A stretch of DNA of 64,000 nucleotides from Zhongshania sp. R06B22 (GCF_040892595.1 NZ_JBFRYB010000001.1:2232001-2296000), one strand, 5' to 3'. Positions 26,886 through 37,339 are shown, counted from the first letter of the stretch. Notes: generated by a model not told the origin, from the letters alone. Numbers and translations: made by a program.

Positions 26886-27872
26886 TTAACGTGGGCTTGC
26901 GCTGAGACCCTCCCAGAAATGGCAGGCAGTAAAATGCTCGCCATCCTCTGCACGCAGTAATGGCGGATCACTTTTGCATTTTGCCTGCGCGAAGGCGCAG
27001 CGGGTGTGAAAACGACAACCAGGCGGTGGCGCCATAGGAGAGGGTATATCACCGCCAATTTGGCTAACATCCTCGGCTAAGCTGCCTAGCTTTGGTATGG
27101 CTGCCAGCAAGCCTTGGGTATAGGGGTGGCGGGCCTGGCGATAAATACTTTGGGCGTCGCCAATTTCGACAATCTGGCCTAAATACATGACCGCAATGCG
27201 GTCACTCATGTGCCGAACCACACCCAAGTCATGAGAAATAAATAACATGCTTAGCTTGAGCTCACGCTGTATTTCTAACAGTAAATTCAAAATTTGCGCT
27301 TGCACCGACACGTCTAATGCAGATACTGCCTCATCGCATATCAACACACTTGGGTTCAGCGCGATGGCTCTGGCAATACCAATACGCTGGCGCTGGCCGC
27401 CAGAGAACTCATGGGGGTATTTACTGTTGGCTGAACTCGGCAAACCGACTAAATCTAGGAGTTCTGCTACGCGCTGGCGTCGACTCTCGCGGTCACCAAT
27501 GCCGTGAATAAGCAATGGTTCTTCGATAATGGTGGCGACGGTGTGGCGGCTATTTAGAGATTCAAAGGGATCTTGAAAGATCATTTGTAAAGAGCGGCGG
27601 TATGCCCGCATGGATCGGTCTGAAAGACCGGCAATATCTTTGCCCTGATAGATAACGCGGCCGGCGGTTGGGCGGTGCAGATTCAGTATCGCCTTGCCTA
27701 AACTACTTTTGCCGCAGCCAGACTCCCCAACCAGACCGAGTGTTTCCCCAGCATGCAGTTGAAAGCTGAGATTGTCGACAGCCCGGACCACGGCGCGCTC
27801 GCGGCCGAAAATACCACTGCGCTGAGAAAAATGGAGCTGCAGGTCTTGAACATCAAGAATAAGCTTACTCAT
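26886..27872 (-). CDS. Peptide ABC transporter ATP-binding protein, OppF/DppF type
   Basis: Second ATPase of the importer, 328 residues from ATG 27872 ([10 protein letters not shown]); the longer frame extends further into the upstream ATPase gene. Walker [13 protein letters not shown] is near residue 48, the Q-loop follows in QMIFQDPFESLNSRH near 95, the signature is SGGQRQRIGIARA near 150, and Walker B is LICDEAVSALD near 172. The C-terminal oligopeptide/dipeptide extension with CRFHTRCAFAQAKC near 290 is typical. It overlaps the OppD-type gene by four bases, so both ATPases are translationally coupled. Confidence 0.94.
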   Translation of the reverse strand: MSKLILDVQDLQLHFSQRSGIFGRERAVVRAVDNLSFQLHAGETLGLVGESGCGKSSLGKAILNLHRPTAGRVIYQGKDIAGLSDRSMRAYRRSLQMIFQDPFESLNSRHTVATIIEEPLLIHGIGDRESRRQRVAELLDLVGLPSSANSKYPHEFSGGQRQRIGIARAIALNPSVLICDEAVSALDVSVQAQILNLLLEIQRELKLSMLFISHDLGVVRHMSDRIAVMYLGQIVEIGDAQSIYRQARHPYTQGLLAAIPKLGSLAEDVSQIGGDIPSPMAPPPGCRFHTRCAFAQAKCKSDPPLLRAEDGEHFTACHFWEGLSASPR

Positions 27873-28852
27873 TGCGCGATCTCCTGCCACCGATGACAGG
27901 CTACCATGATCGAGTCGCTCGTTTTGTCCTGCGGTGGGACTTCGCGATGGCAGATACCGGCAACATGGCGACAGCGATTTGCAAAGCGGCAGCCCGTGGG
28001 CATATTTTCTATGGCTGGCACTTGGCCTTCCAGCGCATATAAGGCCGACTTAGGTGGATGGTTAACACCTGGCAGCGCCGCAATTAAGCTCTTAGTATAG
28101 GGATGACGGGGGCTTGCAAAGACGTGTTGCGCAGGCCCGTATTCGGCGATCTTTCCGGCATACATCACCGCAATATGATCGCTCACCTGAGAGACCAAGG
28201 CGAGGTCGTGGGTAATGAATAACATGGCCATGCCGTTTTTTGCCTGCAAGCCTTTTAACAGTCGAACGATTTGGGCTTGAATTGTCACGTCCAGGGCGGT
28301 CGTAGGTTCATCTGCAATCAATAAATCGGGTTCGCAAGCCAGCGCCATGGCAATCATCACCCGCTGTCGCATGCCGCCGGAAAGCTGGTGGGGATAAGCT
28401 GATAGTCTCTCTTCGGGCGCAGGTATCCCGACTTCGCGCAAAAGTGATAACACCCGGTCGCGATGGGCTTGGCGAGACATGGCGGGGAAGTGAATACCGA
28501 GTACTTCGATAATCTGCTGCGCCACGGTTTGCACCGGGTTTAATGCTGTCATCGGGTCTTGAAATATTACCGCGATATTTTTTCCGCGAATTTTTCGGAG
28601 GCGGGCAGGGGGCGCCGCGCTGATGTCCTCATTATTAAATAATATCCGCCCCTTGCTGCGCATAGCTTGGGGTTTTGGCAGTAAATCTAGAATAGACATG
28701 GCGGTAAGGCTTTTACCGCAGCCAGATTCACCAACCAGCCCCAGGGTTTCACCGGCGGCGATATCAAAGGATATTGAGCTGACGAGTTCGCGGGGGACGC
28801 CATCGTCCCCTCGTATGGCGACCGACAGGTCTTGTACGGACAGTAAACTCAT
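27869..28852 (-). CDS. Peptide ABC transporter ATP-binding protein, OppD/DppD type
   Basis: First ATPase of the importer, 327 residues. Walker [14 protein letters not shown] is near residue 38, Q-loop [13 protein letters not shown] near 95, signature [13 protein letters not shown] near 157, and Walker [13 protein letters not shown] near 178. The C-terminal [15 protein letters not shown] motif is the family extension that can hold an iron-sulfur cluster. It overlaps the solute-binding-protein gene by four bases. E. coli YejF is a fusion of two such ATPases; here they are separate. Confidence 0.94.
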   Translation of the reverse strand: MSLLSVQDLSVAIRGDDGVPRELVSSISFDIAAGETLGLVGESGCGKSLTAMSILDLLPKPQAMRSKGRILFNNEDISAAPPARLRKIRGKNIAVIFQDPMTALNPVQTVAQQIIEVLGIHFPAMSRQAHRDRVLSLLREVGIPAPEERLSAYPHQLSGGMRQRVMIAMALACEPDLLIADEPTTALDVTIQAQIVRLLKGLQAKNGMAMLFITHDLALVSQVSDHIAVMYAGKIAEYGPAQHVFASPRHPYTKSLIAALPGVNHPPKSALYALEGQVPAIENMPTGCRFANRCRHVAGICHREVPPQDKTSDSIMVACHRWQEIAQ

Positions 28853-30657
28853 GGCGACACCATCCAGGTCTTATCTATAATCATCACTTTCGGCAGTGCT
28901 TGGTCATCTGCCTTGGCATCTAATGTGGCTTGTTGTTCATCAGCATCAATCCAAAAAAGCCCGCCGCTGCCACCTAAGGGGTCAAATAAAACATCACTGG
29001 TGCGGGTGCCGTGGCTTGGCGGCAGCTTTATCCAGCGCCAAAATGCTTCGCGGGTATAGGGGACTTTAAAGGTGGGAATAAATGAGCCTTGGTCGTGAAC
29101 CATTTGCTCGAGTTCATGCGCTAATTGAACCCTCGTCGCTTTTTCTGTTGCAGTCCGGTACGCCATAATTTTTGCGTCTAAGGCTTTATTGTCGGTATTG
29201 GTGACATTGTTGGTTTGCGGTTTATGGGCGTTATCTGAATGGTAAAATTCCCAATAGCGCGGAGATAAGCCGCCGCCAGACCACCCCATCCATGCAGCCT
29301 GATGTTTGTTCTCCATAATTTGTTTGAACGCCGCGGAGGCATCCAGTAGTTGTAATTGAAAGTCGATACCGGCTTTGCGGGCTTCTTGAGCGAGGATAAC
29401 CAAGCGGTCACTGTGGCCGCTGTTGTAATAGGTGATACGAATGTTCAAAGACTGGCCGTCTTTAACTCGAATACCGTCGCTGCCGCGCTCGCTCCAACCG
29501 GCTTTGTCGAGGTAATCAGCTGCGGTCTTTAAATCAAAGCTGCGGGCGCGGATTGTAGTATTGCTGTAGTCACCATAGCCGTCGTGAGCTGTTTGCAGTC
29601 GTTCATAATCGCCGTGTAATACCGTGTTTATGACCTTGTCTACATTGAGAGCGTGGGCAATGGCATAGCGCACATTGATGTCGTCCAGGGGCGTCGCATC
29701 TTCATTTAAAAACAAGCCGCTAATGGGTTGTGGTACGTCGTTATAAAATTTTATTTTACCCACGTAGCCGTTTTCGTAAATATCGCCCTGTGCCTTTTTA
29801 TGCCAGAAACGCGGCATTAATAAGGGGAAGGTATCGAGCTGACCCTTGCGGAAGTATTGATAGGCAATATTTAGGTCGCGTATAAGCTTTACGCGAATAT
29901 GGTCTGGGTTATAGCGGTGTTTAAAATAGTGCTTATCGTTGGCCCACCAGTCCTTTTTCCTAGTGAACTCCACATATTTACCTTTTCGAATTTCACTAAT
30001 CAGGTACGGGCCGGTATTTGGCGCGATGCGCCAGTTAGATTCTCGCACCCAATTTTCGTCGAGGGTATGAAAATGTCGGGGCACGGGTGACACGCTGTAT
30101 TCAAAGAGCATTTCGTCTTCGGGTTTGGGCGTCGCGCCCTCGATGCCGATGGTATAGTCATCATATTTGACTAGGCCGGTGATAATTTCGCTAAAGTAGT
30201 TGTTATACCAAGGTGCCAGAATGTATGTGGAGCGCATGAACTCCAAGCCGAAAACGTAGTCGTCGGCTGTTACAGGAGTGCCGTCAGACCAGCGCGCGTC
30301 GGGATCTAGGCGGAAATAGATACTGTGGCCATCGCTGCCCAACGCCCAATGGCTTGCCAGTTCGGGAATGGGTTTAAGCGTGTTGGGATGGATGCCCACC
30401 AAGCTTAAATTGTTCGCGCGCATATACCCCGCAAAGCTGCCATTTGAATCTGGACCAACCAAGCGCAGGGTTAGCGGGAAGGTGGTGACAAAGGTGCGGA
30501 AGCGACCGCCGCGTTGCGCTGTGGGGTCTGCAAAAATTGGATCGCTTACATTTGTCTGCCACACCAAGTCAGTCGGCAGATTATCCGGCAGCGCTTGCAC
30601 GCTCAGACTAAATACTGTTATCGCGTTGATAAGAAAAAATAGTACTAACTTACGCAT
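28849..30657 (-). CDS. YejA-like extracellular peptide-binding protein
   Basis: The periplasmic receptor of the importer, 602 residues, of the large SBP_bac_5 family. A signal peptide of about 22 residues ends at SVQA. The YejA-type features are RGGRFRTFVTTFPLTLRLVGPDSN near 48 (here cited as RGGRF and LRLVGPDSN), FRLDPDARWSDGTPVTADD near 117, TGPYLISEI near 218 and TYYNSGHSDRL near 413. E. coli YejA takes up antimicrobial and other oligopeptides; the ligand here is unknown. The receptor lies between permeases and ATPases in the operon. Confidence 0.92.
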   Translation of the reverse strand: MRKLVLFFLINAITVFSLSVQALPDNLPTDLVWQTNVSDPIFADPTAQRGGRFRTFVTTFPLTLRLVGPDSNGSFAGYMRANNLSLVGIHPNTLKPIPELASHWALGSDGHSIYFRLDPDARWSDGTPVTADDYVFGLEFMRSTYILAPWYNNYFSEIITGLVKYDDYTIGIEGATPKPEDEMLFEYSVSPVPRHFHTLDENWVRESNWRIAPNTGPYLISEIRKGKYVEFTRKKDWWANDKHYFKHRYNPDHIRVKLIRDLNIAYQYFRKGQLDTFPLLMPRFWHKKAQGDIYENGYVGKIKFYNDVPQPISGLFLNEDATPLDDINVRYAIAHALNVDKVINTVLHGDYERLQTAHDGYGDYSNTTIRARSFDLKTAADYLDKAGWSERGSDGIRVKDGQSLNIRITYYNSGHSDRLVILAQEARKAGIDFQLQLLDASAAFKQIMENKHQAAWMGWSGGGLSPRYWEFYHSDNAHKPQTNNVTNTDNKALDAKIMAYRTATEKATRVQLAHELEQMVHDQGSFIPTFKVPYTREAFWRWIKLPPSHGTRTSDVLFDPLGGSGGLFWIDADEQQATLDAKADDQALPKVMIIDKTWMVSP

Positions 30658-30665
30658 AATAAGAC

Positions 30666-31712
30666 TTATTCATAAAAGCTGAATTTTCTAGGGTCATAGG
30701 CATCGCGTATTGCTTCGCCAATATAGGCGACCAACATCAAGATAACGGTCATCGCAACAACAACTGAGCCCACCAACCACAATGATTCTAAATTTTCGGT
30801 GCCTTGCTTCAGCAGTTCTCCCCAGCTGGAAATCGGCGGTGGCAGGCCAAATCCTAAATAGTCTAAGGCCGTTAGCGAGGTGATACCTGAGGCAACCGAA
30901 AAGGGTACAAAGGTCACTAAAGTAGACACGCTATTTGGGAGTATGTGCCGAAATACGATTCTCGGCCCTGAGGCCCCTAATGCGCGGGCAGCCATCACAT
31001 AATCGCGCGCCACTTCTTTATAGGTCGCGGTGCGCATATACCAGGTCATACTGGTCCATCCGAAAAAAGCCATAATAAACAGCAAGGTCCAGAACCCCGG
31101 GGTAATAACCGACGCCACGATCATAATCACGTAGAGAAAGGGGATATTCGACCAGATCTCAATAATGCGTTGAAAGATGAGATCAAAGGCGCCGCCCCAA
31201 AAGCCCATCATGCAGCCAATGGCGACACCGACGGCGTAGTTGAATACCAGTAGTAATAAAGAGAAGGTAATCGCAGTTCGAAAGCCGTAAATCAGACGCG
31301 CAGCCACATCTCTGCCGCTGGTGTCTGTACCTAAATAATGGCGGGTATTGAGCGATGGCGAGTGCGGGGGGAAATCCCCGGCAATTAAATCTGTTTCTAA
31401 GGGGCTAAAAGGAATTGGGGGCATGAGCACCCAGCTGTCATCGGAATTTGCGAGGCTGGCTTTAAGATCGCGATAGTTTACTTCGTAGTTGTAATCTAGG
31501 CCGAAATCCTTGCCTGTAATCACATCACCATAAATAGGGAAGTGCCATTCACCTTGGTAGACGACAACTAGAGCGCGATTATTGGCCAGCATTTCTGCGC
31601 CAAAACTGCACAGCGTAAGGACAAGTAATATCCACGCCGAATAATAGCCTCGACGAGATTGGCGAAAGCGCTGCCAGCGTTTTTGGGCGACCGGATTTTT
31701 AAAAACACTCAT
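30666..31712 (-). CDS. Peptide ABC transporter permease, YejE-like
   Basis: An inner-membrane permease of 348 residues of the OppC/YejE type. It has a cytoplasmic N-terminus (KNPVAQKRWQRF), a first membrane segment, a large periplasmic insert characteristic of YejE (about 45-130, with HYLGTDTSGRDVAARLIYGFR at its end), then five segments. The EAA loop is ARDYVMAARALGASGPRIVFRHILPNS near 230 (core YVMAARALGAS). It overlaps the YejB-like gene by four bases. Confidence 0.92.
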   Translation of the reverse strand: MSVFKNPVAQKRWQRFRQSRRGYYSAWILLVLTLCSFGAEMLANNRALVVVYQGEWHFPIYGDVITGKDFGLDYNYEVNYRDLKASLANSDDSWVLMPPIPFSPLETDLIAGDFPPHSPSLNTRHYLGTDTSGRDVAARLIYGFRTAITFSLLLLVFNYAVGVAIGCMMGFWGGAFDLIFQRIIEIWSNIPFLYVIMIVASVITPGFWTLLFIMAFFGWTSMTWYMRTATYKEVARDYVMAARALGASGPRIVFRHILPNSVSTLVTFVPFSVASGITSLTALDYLGFGLPPPISSWGELLKQGTENLESLWLVGSVVVAMTVILMLVAYIGEAIRDAYDPRKFSFYE

Positions 31713-32740
31713 GCGCCGCTCCGCCCGCCGAAGCGAATCCGTGGATCGACTAGGGCAACACAGATATCCGACAATATATTGCCAAGCAGATACAGCAGCG
31801 AAGAAATCACCAATATGCCCATTACAATCGGGTAGTCACGTTCGATAATGGCCTCGTAGCCCAACAGCCCAATGCCATCGATATTGAATATGGTTTCAAT
31901 CAAAAATGAGCCGCCTAGCAGTAGCGAAATATTGTTACCGAAGGATGTGGCCACGGGAATCAGGCTATTGCGAAGCGCATGACCGCGAACGCTTTCGCCG
32001 CGACTTAAGCCTTTAGCGCTGGCAGTGCGCATATAGTCTGCCGACAAATTGTCCATCAGCGAATTTTTCATCATTAGAGTGGTGACGGCGAAACTGCCTG
32101 CTAGGTACGCGATTAGTGGCAATACCGAGTGCCTAAATATGTCTGAGGCTTTGCCCCAGGTGCTGAGCTCGTCGTGATTGTCACTCACAAAGCCGCCCAG
32201 AGGGAATATATCCCAGTAGCCAGCAAACAATGAAATTAGGGCAATGCCGATAACATAGCTGGGTAGGGCGTAGCCTAAAAAAACCACCGCCGACGACCAG
32301 CTATCGAGGGCGCTGCCATGGTACATGCCTTTAGCCAGGCCAAGTGGAATACATACCAAGTAGGTCAGTATTAGGGTGGTGAGGCCGTAGTAGATTGAGA
32401 TTGGGAACCGCTCTTTGATAATTTGCCAAACAGGATCTTGATAGCGGGTAGAAAGACCCAAGTCAAAGGAGACTACCTTTTTTAGCCAAATTACGTAGCT
32501 GCTAAGCATTGGTTTATCAAAACCGTAGTAGCGCTTAAGCTCTTCCATTTGCTCATCGGAAAGCGTGCCGCCACCCTGGCTGCGCTGCAAGGAACCGGTT
32601 TCACCACCGAACTGAATTTGCGTCATCAGACGTTCAATCGGGCCACCGGGAACAACGCGGGTAATGGCAAATACTAATAAAGTAATGCCGATAAAGGTGG
32701 GAATAATTAGTAAAAAACGGCGAACGAAATAGCCTGTCAT
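31709..32740 (-). CDS. Peptide ABC transporter permease, YejB-like
   Basis: First gene of the importer operon, 343 residues, OppB/YejB type with six predicted membrane segments. FVRRFLLIIPTFIGITLLVF at the N-terminus (quoted 20 residues) and RVVPGGPIERL near 28 are typical, as is the periplasmic insert after segment one with YGFDKPML. The EAA loop is YMRTASAKGLSRGESVRGHALRN near 235 (core RTASAKGLSRG). A TATAGT hexamer upstream (minus strand, about 32776) may be the operon's -10 element. Confidence 0.92.
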   Translation of the reverse strand: MTGYFVRRFLLIIPTFIGITLLVFAITRVVPGGPIERLMTQIQFGGETGSLQRSQGGGTLSDEQMEELKRYYGFDKPMLSSYVIWLKKVVSFDLGLSTRYQDPVWQIIKERFPISIYYGLTTLILTYLVCIPLGLAKGMYHGSALDSWSSAVVFLGYALPSYVIGIALISLFAGYWDIFPLGGFVSDNHDELSTWGKASDIFRHSVLPLIAYLAGSFAVTTLMMKNSLMDNLSADYMRTASAKGLSRGESVRGHALRNSLIPVATSFGNNISLLLGGSFLIETIFNIDGIGLLGYEAIIERDYPIVMGILVISSLLYLLGNILSDICVALVDPRIRFGGRSGA

Positions 32741-32794
32741 AAACGCGTTAAAAACCTTGGCAAAGCGAAGAGGCTATACTATATCAAAACGCCG

Positions 32795-34501
32795 TTAAAG
32801 ATCGGCGCGAGTGATATCAACATATAATGTTAAAGATTGACCGGGGCGCAAATACTGACTGGTTTTAATGGAATTCCATTCCACGATATCGCGGATGCGC
32901 AGATTAAAGCGACTGGCGATAAGGGACAGCGAGTCGCCATTTCTCACCTTATAGCCTACCTTGCGAATAATGCCCTTGGCAGATTGCTGCGGCGCCTTTC
33001 CCCACACCACTAACTTCTGACCAGGCTTGATAATAGAATTCGACGCCAGTTTATTCCAAGTAAGTATCTTCTTACTGCTTACCCCGTAGTTTTTAGCAAT
33101 ACCACTGATGGTGTCGCCGCTACGCACTTTATACTCTATGCGAGAGGCTTCTGATGAGGCTAAACCCTGACTGACGCCTTTGTGCGGTGAGACACCATTG
33201 CCGGCGTCGGGGATAAGTAACACATGGCCAATTTTTAAAATGTCATTATCAAGCTGATTGCTGGCTCGCAGCGTGGCAACGTCAACATGATGGCGGCGCG
33301 CAATAGTCACTAAATTGTCGCCGGCTTGTATTTTGTACTGCTGCCAGCGCAAGCGATCGCGTGGCGGTATTTTGGCTAGGCGCGAGGCAAATGTTTTTGC
33401 TTTTGCTTGCGGAATTAGTAGTCGGTGCGGTCCCTCTGGTGCCGTTACCCAGCGATTAAAACCTGGGTTCAGGCGATATAGCTCATCAACACTAATGTCG
33501 GCTAGTTTAGCGGCTTGCGCTAGGTCAAGCTGGCTGCCGGTGTTCACCGCAATAAAATGCGGCTCATTTGCTACCGGGGGAAGCGTGAGGTTGTAGGATG
33601 CCGGGTTTTTGAAAATCTTAACCAGTGCCAGCATTTTGGGGATATAGTTTTTGGTTTCTTTGGGGAGCTTCAAAGACCAGAAATCGGTTGGCAGTCCCTT
33701 TTTCTTATTGCGTCTTATCGCTTTATTCACTGTGCCTGCGCCAGCATTATATGCTGCCAATGTCAGCAACCAATCGCCATCAAAGCGGCGGTTCAGGTCA
33801 GTGAGATAGTCTAGTGCCGAGTCTGTGGCGGTGATAACGTCGCGACGGCCGTCGTACCACCAGTTTTGGTCTATCCCCAGATGCTTGGCGGTATTGGGTA
33901 CAAACTGCCATAAGCCCGAGGCGCGTCCATGTGAATAGGCGAAGGGGTCAAAGGCACTTTCTACAAAGGGCAGCAAGGCTAAGTCGCTGGGTAGGCCGCG
34001 TTCTTCGATATTGTCAATGATGTAGTACAGATAGCGCGCTGCGCGTTTACTAATCTTGGCGAGGTAATAGGAATGCTCTGCATACCATTCCTCCCGGTCT
34101 TCAACATCGGCATGCCCGGCGAGGGCATCGAACTGCAGCTTGGACGCTAAGCGAGGCCATAATTGTTGGTATTGCTTGGTGGTTTGTAGAGTCTCCCCAG
34201 ATGCTTCGGTTTCTGCATCAGGGCTATGCTTTGCTGCCTTGGCGGTTTGCAACTTAGACTTGGACGTAAACTTGAGGCCATCACGTATTTGTTTTGCAGA
34301 GTCACTGCTCGCGTCGCCTTGTGTTACGACCTCTTGATACCGACAGAGTTTGCTACTGCGGTTTTCTACTCGATCACAGAACAGGGTGGTATTTTTGTGG
34401 CGCGCACCGTATTGATGCGGTGTTTGGGCGCAGGCTACCAGTAGCGGTATTAGCAGCGCACCAAAGATGAACTTATTGAAGGGGCTATAGAGTGTTTTCA
34501 T
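32795..34501 (-). CDS. mltD: Membrane-bound lytic murein transglycosylase D with three LysM domains
   Basis: Cleaves peptidoglycan glycan strands at the outer membrane. In 568 residues a lipoprotein signal with lipobox LLVAC puts the lipidated Cys at 24. An SLT domain follows (about 155-300), with the catalytic Glu in LLPFVESAFDPFA, then SGLWQFVPNTAKHLG and AAYNAGAGTVNKAI. Three LysM repeats begin near 394 (YKIQAGDNLVTIARRH), 459 (YKVRSGDTISGIAKNYG) and 520 (YKVRNGDSLSLIASRF). Domain order and length fit MltD. It precedes gloB in the reverse orientation order common in gammaproteobacteria. Confidence 0.94.
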   Translation of the reverse strand: MKTLYSPFNKFIFGALLIPLLVACAQTPHQYGARHKNTTLFCDRVENRSSKLCRYQEVVTQGDASSDSAKQIRDGLKFTSKSKLQTAKAAKHSPDAETEASGETLQTTKQYQQLWPRLASKLQFDALAGHADVEDREEWYAEHSYYLAKISKRAARYLYYIIDNIEERGLPSDLALLPFVESAFDPFAYSHGRASGLWQFVPNTAKHLGIDQNWWYDGRRDVITATDSALDYLTDLNRRFDGDWLLTLAAYNAGAGTVNKAIRRNKKKGLPTDFWSLKLPKETKNYIPKMLALVKIFKNPASYNLTLPPVANEPHFIAVNTGSQLDLAQAAKLADISVDELYRLNPGFNRWVTAPEGPHRLLIPQAKAKTFASRLAKIPPRDRLRWQQYKIQAGDNLVTIARRHHVDVATLRASNQLDNDILKIGHVLLIPDAGNGVSPHKGVSQGLASSEASRIEYKVRSGDTISGIAKNYGVSSKKILTWNKLASNSIIKPGQKLVVWGKAPQQSAKGIIRKVGYKVRNGDSLSLIASRFNLRIRDIVEWNSIKTSQYLRPGQSLTLYVDITRADL

Positions 34502-34526
34502 TATAAAATATAGTCGCTAATGTCAT

Positions 34527-35300
34527 TTAAAAGTCATCCTTCCAAGCACGTAAACTAGCGAAAATATCGTTTTGATTCCAATACTTAAGTGCCGCGTGCG
34601 TCGCAACTTGTTGTTGGACGGCAGCATTATCCGTTCGCAAGAATGGATTTGTTAGCAATTCGAGTGCCAGCTTAGAAGGGACTGTGGGTAAATCTGCTTG
34701 TCGTCGAGCTTGGGTGTCTTCAAAGCGTGAAAGCAGATCGCGGTTATTGGGTTCGACAACGCAGGCAAAGCGCAGATTGCTCAGGGTGTACTCATGTGCG
34801 CAGTACACCTCAGTGTCTGCCGCTAGGGCTTGGATCAGCCCAAGCGAGTTGAGCATTTGTTTCGGCGTACCCTCAAACAGTCGCCCGCAACCGCCGGCAA
34901 ACAGGGTGTCACCGCAAAATAGCGCTGGGCCCGATGGCGACGTCTCAAGGTAGTAAGCAATATGATCTAGGGTATGCCCAGGCACGGCAAACACCCGAAA
35001 TGTTAGGTCTAGAAGGGTAATTGTGTCATCGTGTTTAAGGCGCTGAGTGATACTTTTACATTGATTTTCTGGGCCGTAAACTGGAGTATTGGGGTAGCGT
35101 TCGCAGAGCAACTCTATGCCATTTACGTGGTCGTAGTGATGGTGCGTAATAATGATGGCCGAGAGGCTTAGGCCGTTTTCGTCTAAGTGCTTTAGTACCG
35201 GCGCGGCGTCACCTGGATCGACAATGATTGCCTTTCCTTCGCGTGCGACACACCAAATATAGTTGTCGCTAAATGCAGAAATGGGTGATATTGACAGCAT
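34527..35300 (-). CDS. gloB: Hydroxyacylglutathione hydrolase (glyoxalase II)
   Basis: Hydrolyses S-lactoylglutathione to lactate and glutathione in methylglyoxal detoxification. From ATG 35300 it has 257 residues. The binuclear metal motif is THHHYDHVNG at about residue 55, with GHTLDHIAYY near 110, FCGDTLFAGGCGRLFEGT near 132 and YCAHEYTLSNLRFA near 167, all the metal and glutathione-binding residues of GloB. A second ATG two codons upstream is possible. The gloB, methyltransferase, rnhA, dnaQ neighbourhood is a conserved gammaproteobacterial arrangement. Confidence 0.95.
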   Translation of the reverse strand: MLSISPISAFSDNYIWCVAREGKAIIVDPGDAAPVLKHLDENGLSLSAIIITHHHYDHVNGIELLCERYPNTPVYGPENQCKSITQRLKHDDTITLLDLTFRVFAVPGHTLDHIAYYLETSPSGPALFCGDTLFAGGCGRLFEGTPKQMLNSLGLIQALAADTEVYCAHEYTLSNLRFACVVEPNNRDLLSRFEDTQARRQADLPTVPSKLALELLTNPFLRTDNAAVQQQVATHAALKYWNQNDIFASLRAWKDDF

Positions 35301-35389
35301 AATCATTATTTTAATTGTGGACAGCGCAGCATAAACATTCCAGCGTCTCCCTGCAATAGGCGTAGCTGGGGGCTCAGTAGGGGAAAATC

Positions 35390-36187
35390 ATGGCATATTG
35401 GCGTACTAAACACTCACCTGAAGTCCTTTTACCAGCCTTGCGGCACTGGTTTCAGGGTCCAGTTGGACGAACGGTATTAGCTGAAGAGCGGCCGTTAATT
35501 GCTGACGCGATTAGTGATGCATCGACTGCAAAATACAATCTATTGAATTTGAGCGTAATACCAGAGCGCTGCCCGATCGCCAGTGACGTATTCCAACGTC
35601 AATTTTGTTTGGGGGGAATGCAGCATTACGGACTGAGCCAAGTGCTCGATGTACTATGTGATTTTGAGCACCTACCGGTCGCTAGCGAATCACAAGATGT
35701 TGTTGTCTTACATCATCTACTGGAGTTTGTAGATAATCCTCATAAAGTGCTTCGTGAAGTGGAACGTGTCATCGTCCCTCACGGTAAAGTGGTCATCTGT
35801 GGGATCAACCCTTATTCTTTTTTGGCAATGCGCGGAGTGCTTGGCCGTCTTAAAGGCAGCCCAATGTGGCAGAATCATCGACTGCCAATCCACCGCTTAC
35901 AAGACTGGTTGTCGCTGCTGGGCTTTGAGGTCAGTGTGGTGGAGTATGGCTTTCATCGCCTGCCAGTAAGTAGCCCGAGTTATTTCATGTCACATAAACC
36001 AGCCGCAAAAAGTTTACCTATGGGTGGTGTTTTCATCCTTAGCGCGACAAAATACCGCGCTCCGTTAAGTCCCTCGGCACAAAATTTAGCTCGTCGGGCA
36101 AAAATCCTCCGTCATCCTCGGATGGCAGGAGCAACCCGAACCATAGAATCACGAGCAGATTATGAACAAAGTCCCAGAGAAAGTTGA
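35390..36187 (+). CDS. Class I SAM-dependent methyltransferase between gloB and rnhA
   Basis: A methyltransferase domain protein of 265 residues, divergent from gloB and overlapping rnhA by 26 bases. Recognisable elements are [20 protein letters not shown] near 104 (motif with the conserved bulky-His pair) and [19 protein letters not shown] near 125, typical of the Methyltransf_11 fold. The glycine-rich SAM motif is weak. The conserved location is known in Pseudomonas and relatives, but the substrate is not known to me. AGGGGAAA just upstream supports the ATG. Confidence 0.82.
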   Translation: MAYWRTKHSPEVLLPALRHWFQGPVGRTVLAEERPLIADAISDASTAKYNLLNLSVIPERCPIASDVFQRQFCLGGMQHYGLSQVLDVLCDFEHLPVASESQDVVVLHHLLEFVDNPHKVLREVERVIVPHGKVVICGINPYSFLAMRGVLGRLKGSPMWQNHRLPIHRLQDWLSLLGFEVSVVEYGFHRLPVSSPSYFMSHKPAAKSLPMGGVFILSATKYRAPLSPSAQNLARRAKILRHPRMAGATRTIESRADYEQSPRES

Positions 36188-36614
36188 AATCTTTACCGAT
36201 GGCGCCTGCCGCGGTAATCCAGGCCCCGGTGGATGGGGTGCGTTAATGCGGTATCAGGGAAAAGAGAGCAATTTGTTCGGCGGTGAAGCAGCCACCACCA
36301 ATAACCGTATGGAGTTGATGGCAGCGATTGAAGGCTTGCGGGCATTAAAACGTCCCTGCGAGGTGGCTATAACCACGGATTCCCAATACGTGCGGCTCGG
36401 GATCACTGAGTGGATGGTGAACTGGAAAAAGCGTGGTTGGAAAACAGCGGCTAAAAAACCGGTTAAAAACGCTGACTTATGGCAGCAACTAGATGCTGCG
36501 ACCCAAGGGCATAATATTGAATGGCACTGGGTGAAAGGGCATAGCGGCCACCGTGAAAACGATATTGCCGATATGCTCGCCAATCGCGGCATTGATGAAT
36601 TAGAGAAAGCCTGA
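36162..36614 (+). CDS. rnhA: Ribonuclease HI
   Basis: Degrades the RNA strand of RNA:DNA hybrids in replication and repair. Its 150 residues carry all active-site positions: Asp in [17 protein letters not shown] (residue 12), Glu in [13 protein letters not shown] near 50, Asp in [11 protein letters not shown] near 72, and the His loop and final Asp in [16 protein letters not shown] near 124-136. The [15 protein letters not shown] basic handle is present. It overlaps both the methyltransferase start-side gene and, by one base, dnaQ (TGATG). Confidence 0.97.
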   Translation: MNKVPEKVEIFTDGACRGNPGPGGWGALMRYQGKESNLFGGEAATTNNRMELMAAIEGLRALKRPCEVAITTDSQYVRLGITEWMVNWKKRGWKTAAKKPVKNADLWQQLDAATQGHNIEWHWVKGHSGHRENDIADMLANRGIDELEKA

Positions 36615-37339
36615 TGCGACAAATAGTACTGGATACCGAAACCACCGGCCTAGATCATGCTTCCGGACATCGTATTATCGAAATTGGCTGCGTAGAGCTA
36701 GTCAATCGGAGGCTGACTGGACGTCATTACCACCAATATATAAACCCAGAGCGAGAGATTGATGCGGGTGCTATCGAAGTGCACGGTATCACTAACGAGA
36801 TGCTCACAGACAAACCTCGGTTTGCGCAAATAGCCGATGAATTTTTTGATTTCATTAGCGGCGCCGAGCTTGTTATTCACAACGCACCCTTCGATTTAGG
36901 CTTTATCGATGCGGAATTTGCATTGTTGCGGCGCAAAACGCCAAAGATCAGTACCATCTGCGGGGTGATCGATACCCTTATTATGGCGCGCCAAAAGCAC
37001 CCGGGGCAGCGCAATAGTCTCGATGCATTGTGTCAGCGCTACTACGTCGATAATTCACAGCGGGATTTGCATGGCGCATTATTAGATGCAGAGATTCTTG
37101 CTGACGTCTATTTGATGATGACCGGCGGTCAAACCGCGCTGGCCCTTGCAGGTGATGATGGCTCGCAGCAGAACGAAGGCGGGGTCGCCAGCGATCACCG
37201 TCGTTTAGATAGCGCTCCCAGAAGCTTGCGCGTCGTTCGTGCGAGCGCAGAGGAGCTGCTTTTACATCAAAAACAATTAGCCGAAGTGGCTAAAGCCAGT
37301 GATGGCAATTGCGTGTGGCAGCGGCCACCGCAAGAGTAA
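36614..37339 (+). CDS. dnaQ: DNA polymerase III epsilon subunit (proofreading exonuclease)
   Basis: The 3'-5' proofreading subunit of the replicase, 241 residues. DEDDh motifs are LDTETTGLD at residue 6, the INPEREIDAGAIEVHGIT segment near 42, VIHNAPFDLGFIDAEF near 91, and DLHGALLDAEILADVYL near 152 with the catalytic His and Asp. The C-terminal tail (about 185-241) should bind the alpha polymerase subunit. It overlaps the rnhA stop by one base, so it is translationally coupled. Confidence 0.96.
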   Translation: MRQIVLDTETTGLDHASGHRIIEIGCVELVNRRLTGRHYHQYINPEREIDAGAIEVHGITNEMLTDKPRFAQIADEFFDFISGAELVIHNAPFDLGFIDAEFALLRRKTPKISTICGVIDTLIMARQKHPGQRNSLDALCQRYYVDNSQRDLHGALLDAEILADVYLMMTGGQTALALAGDDGSQQNEGGVASDHRRLDSAPRSLRVVRASAEELLLHQKQLAEVAKASDGNCVWQRPPQE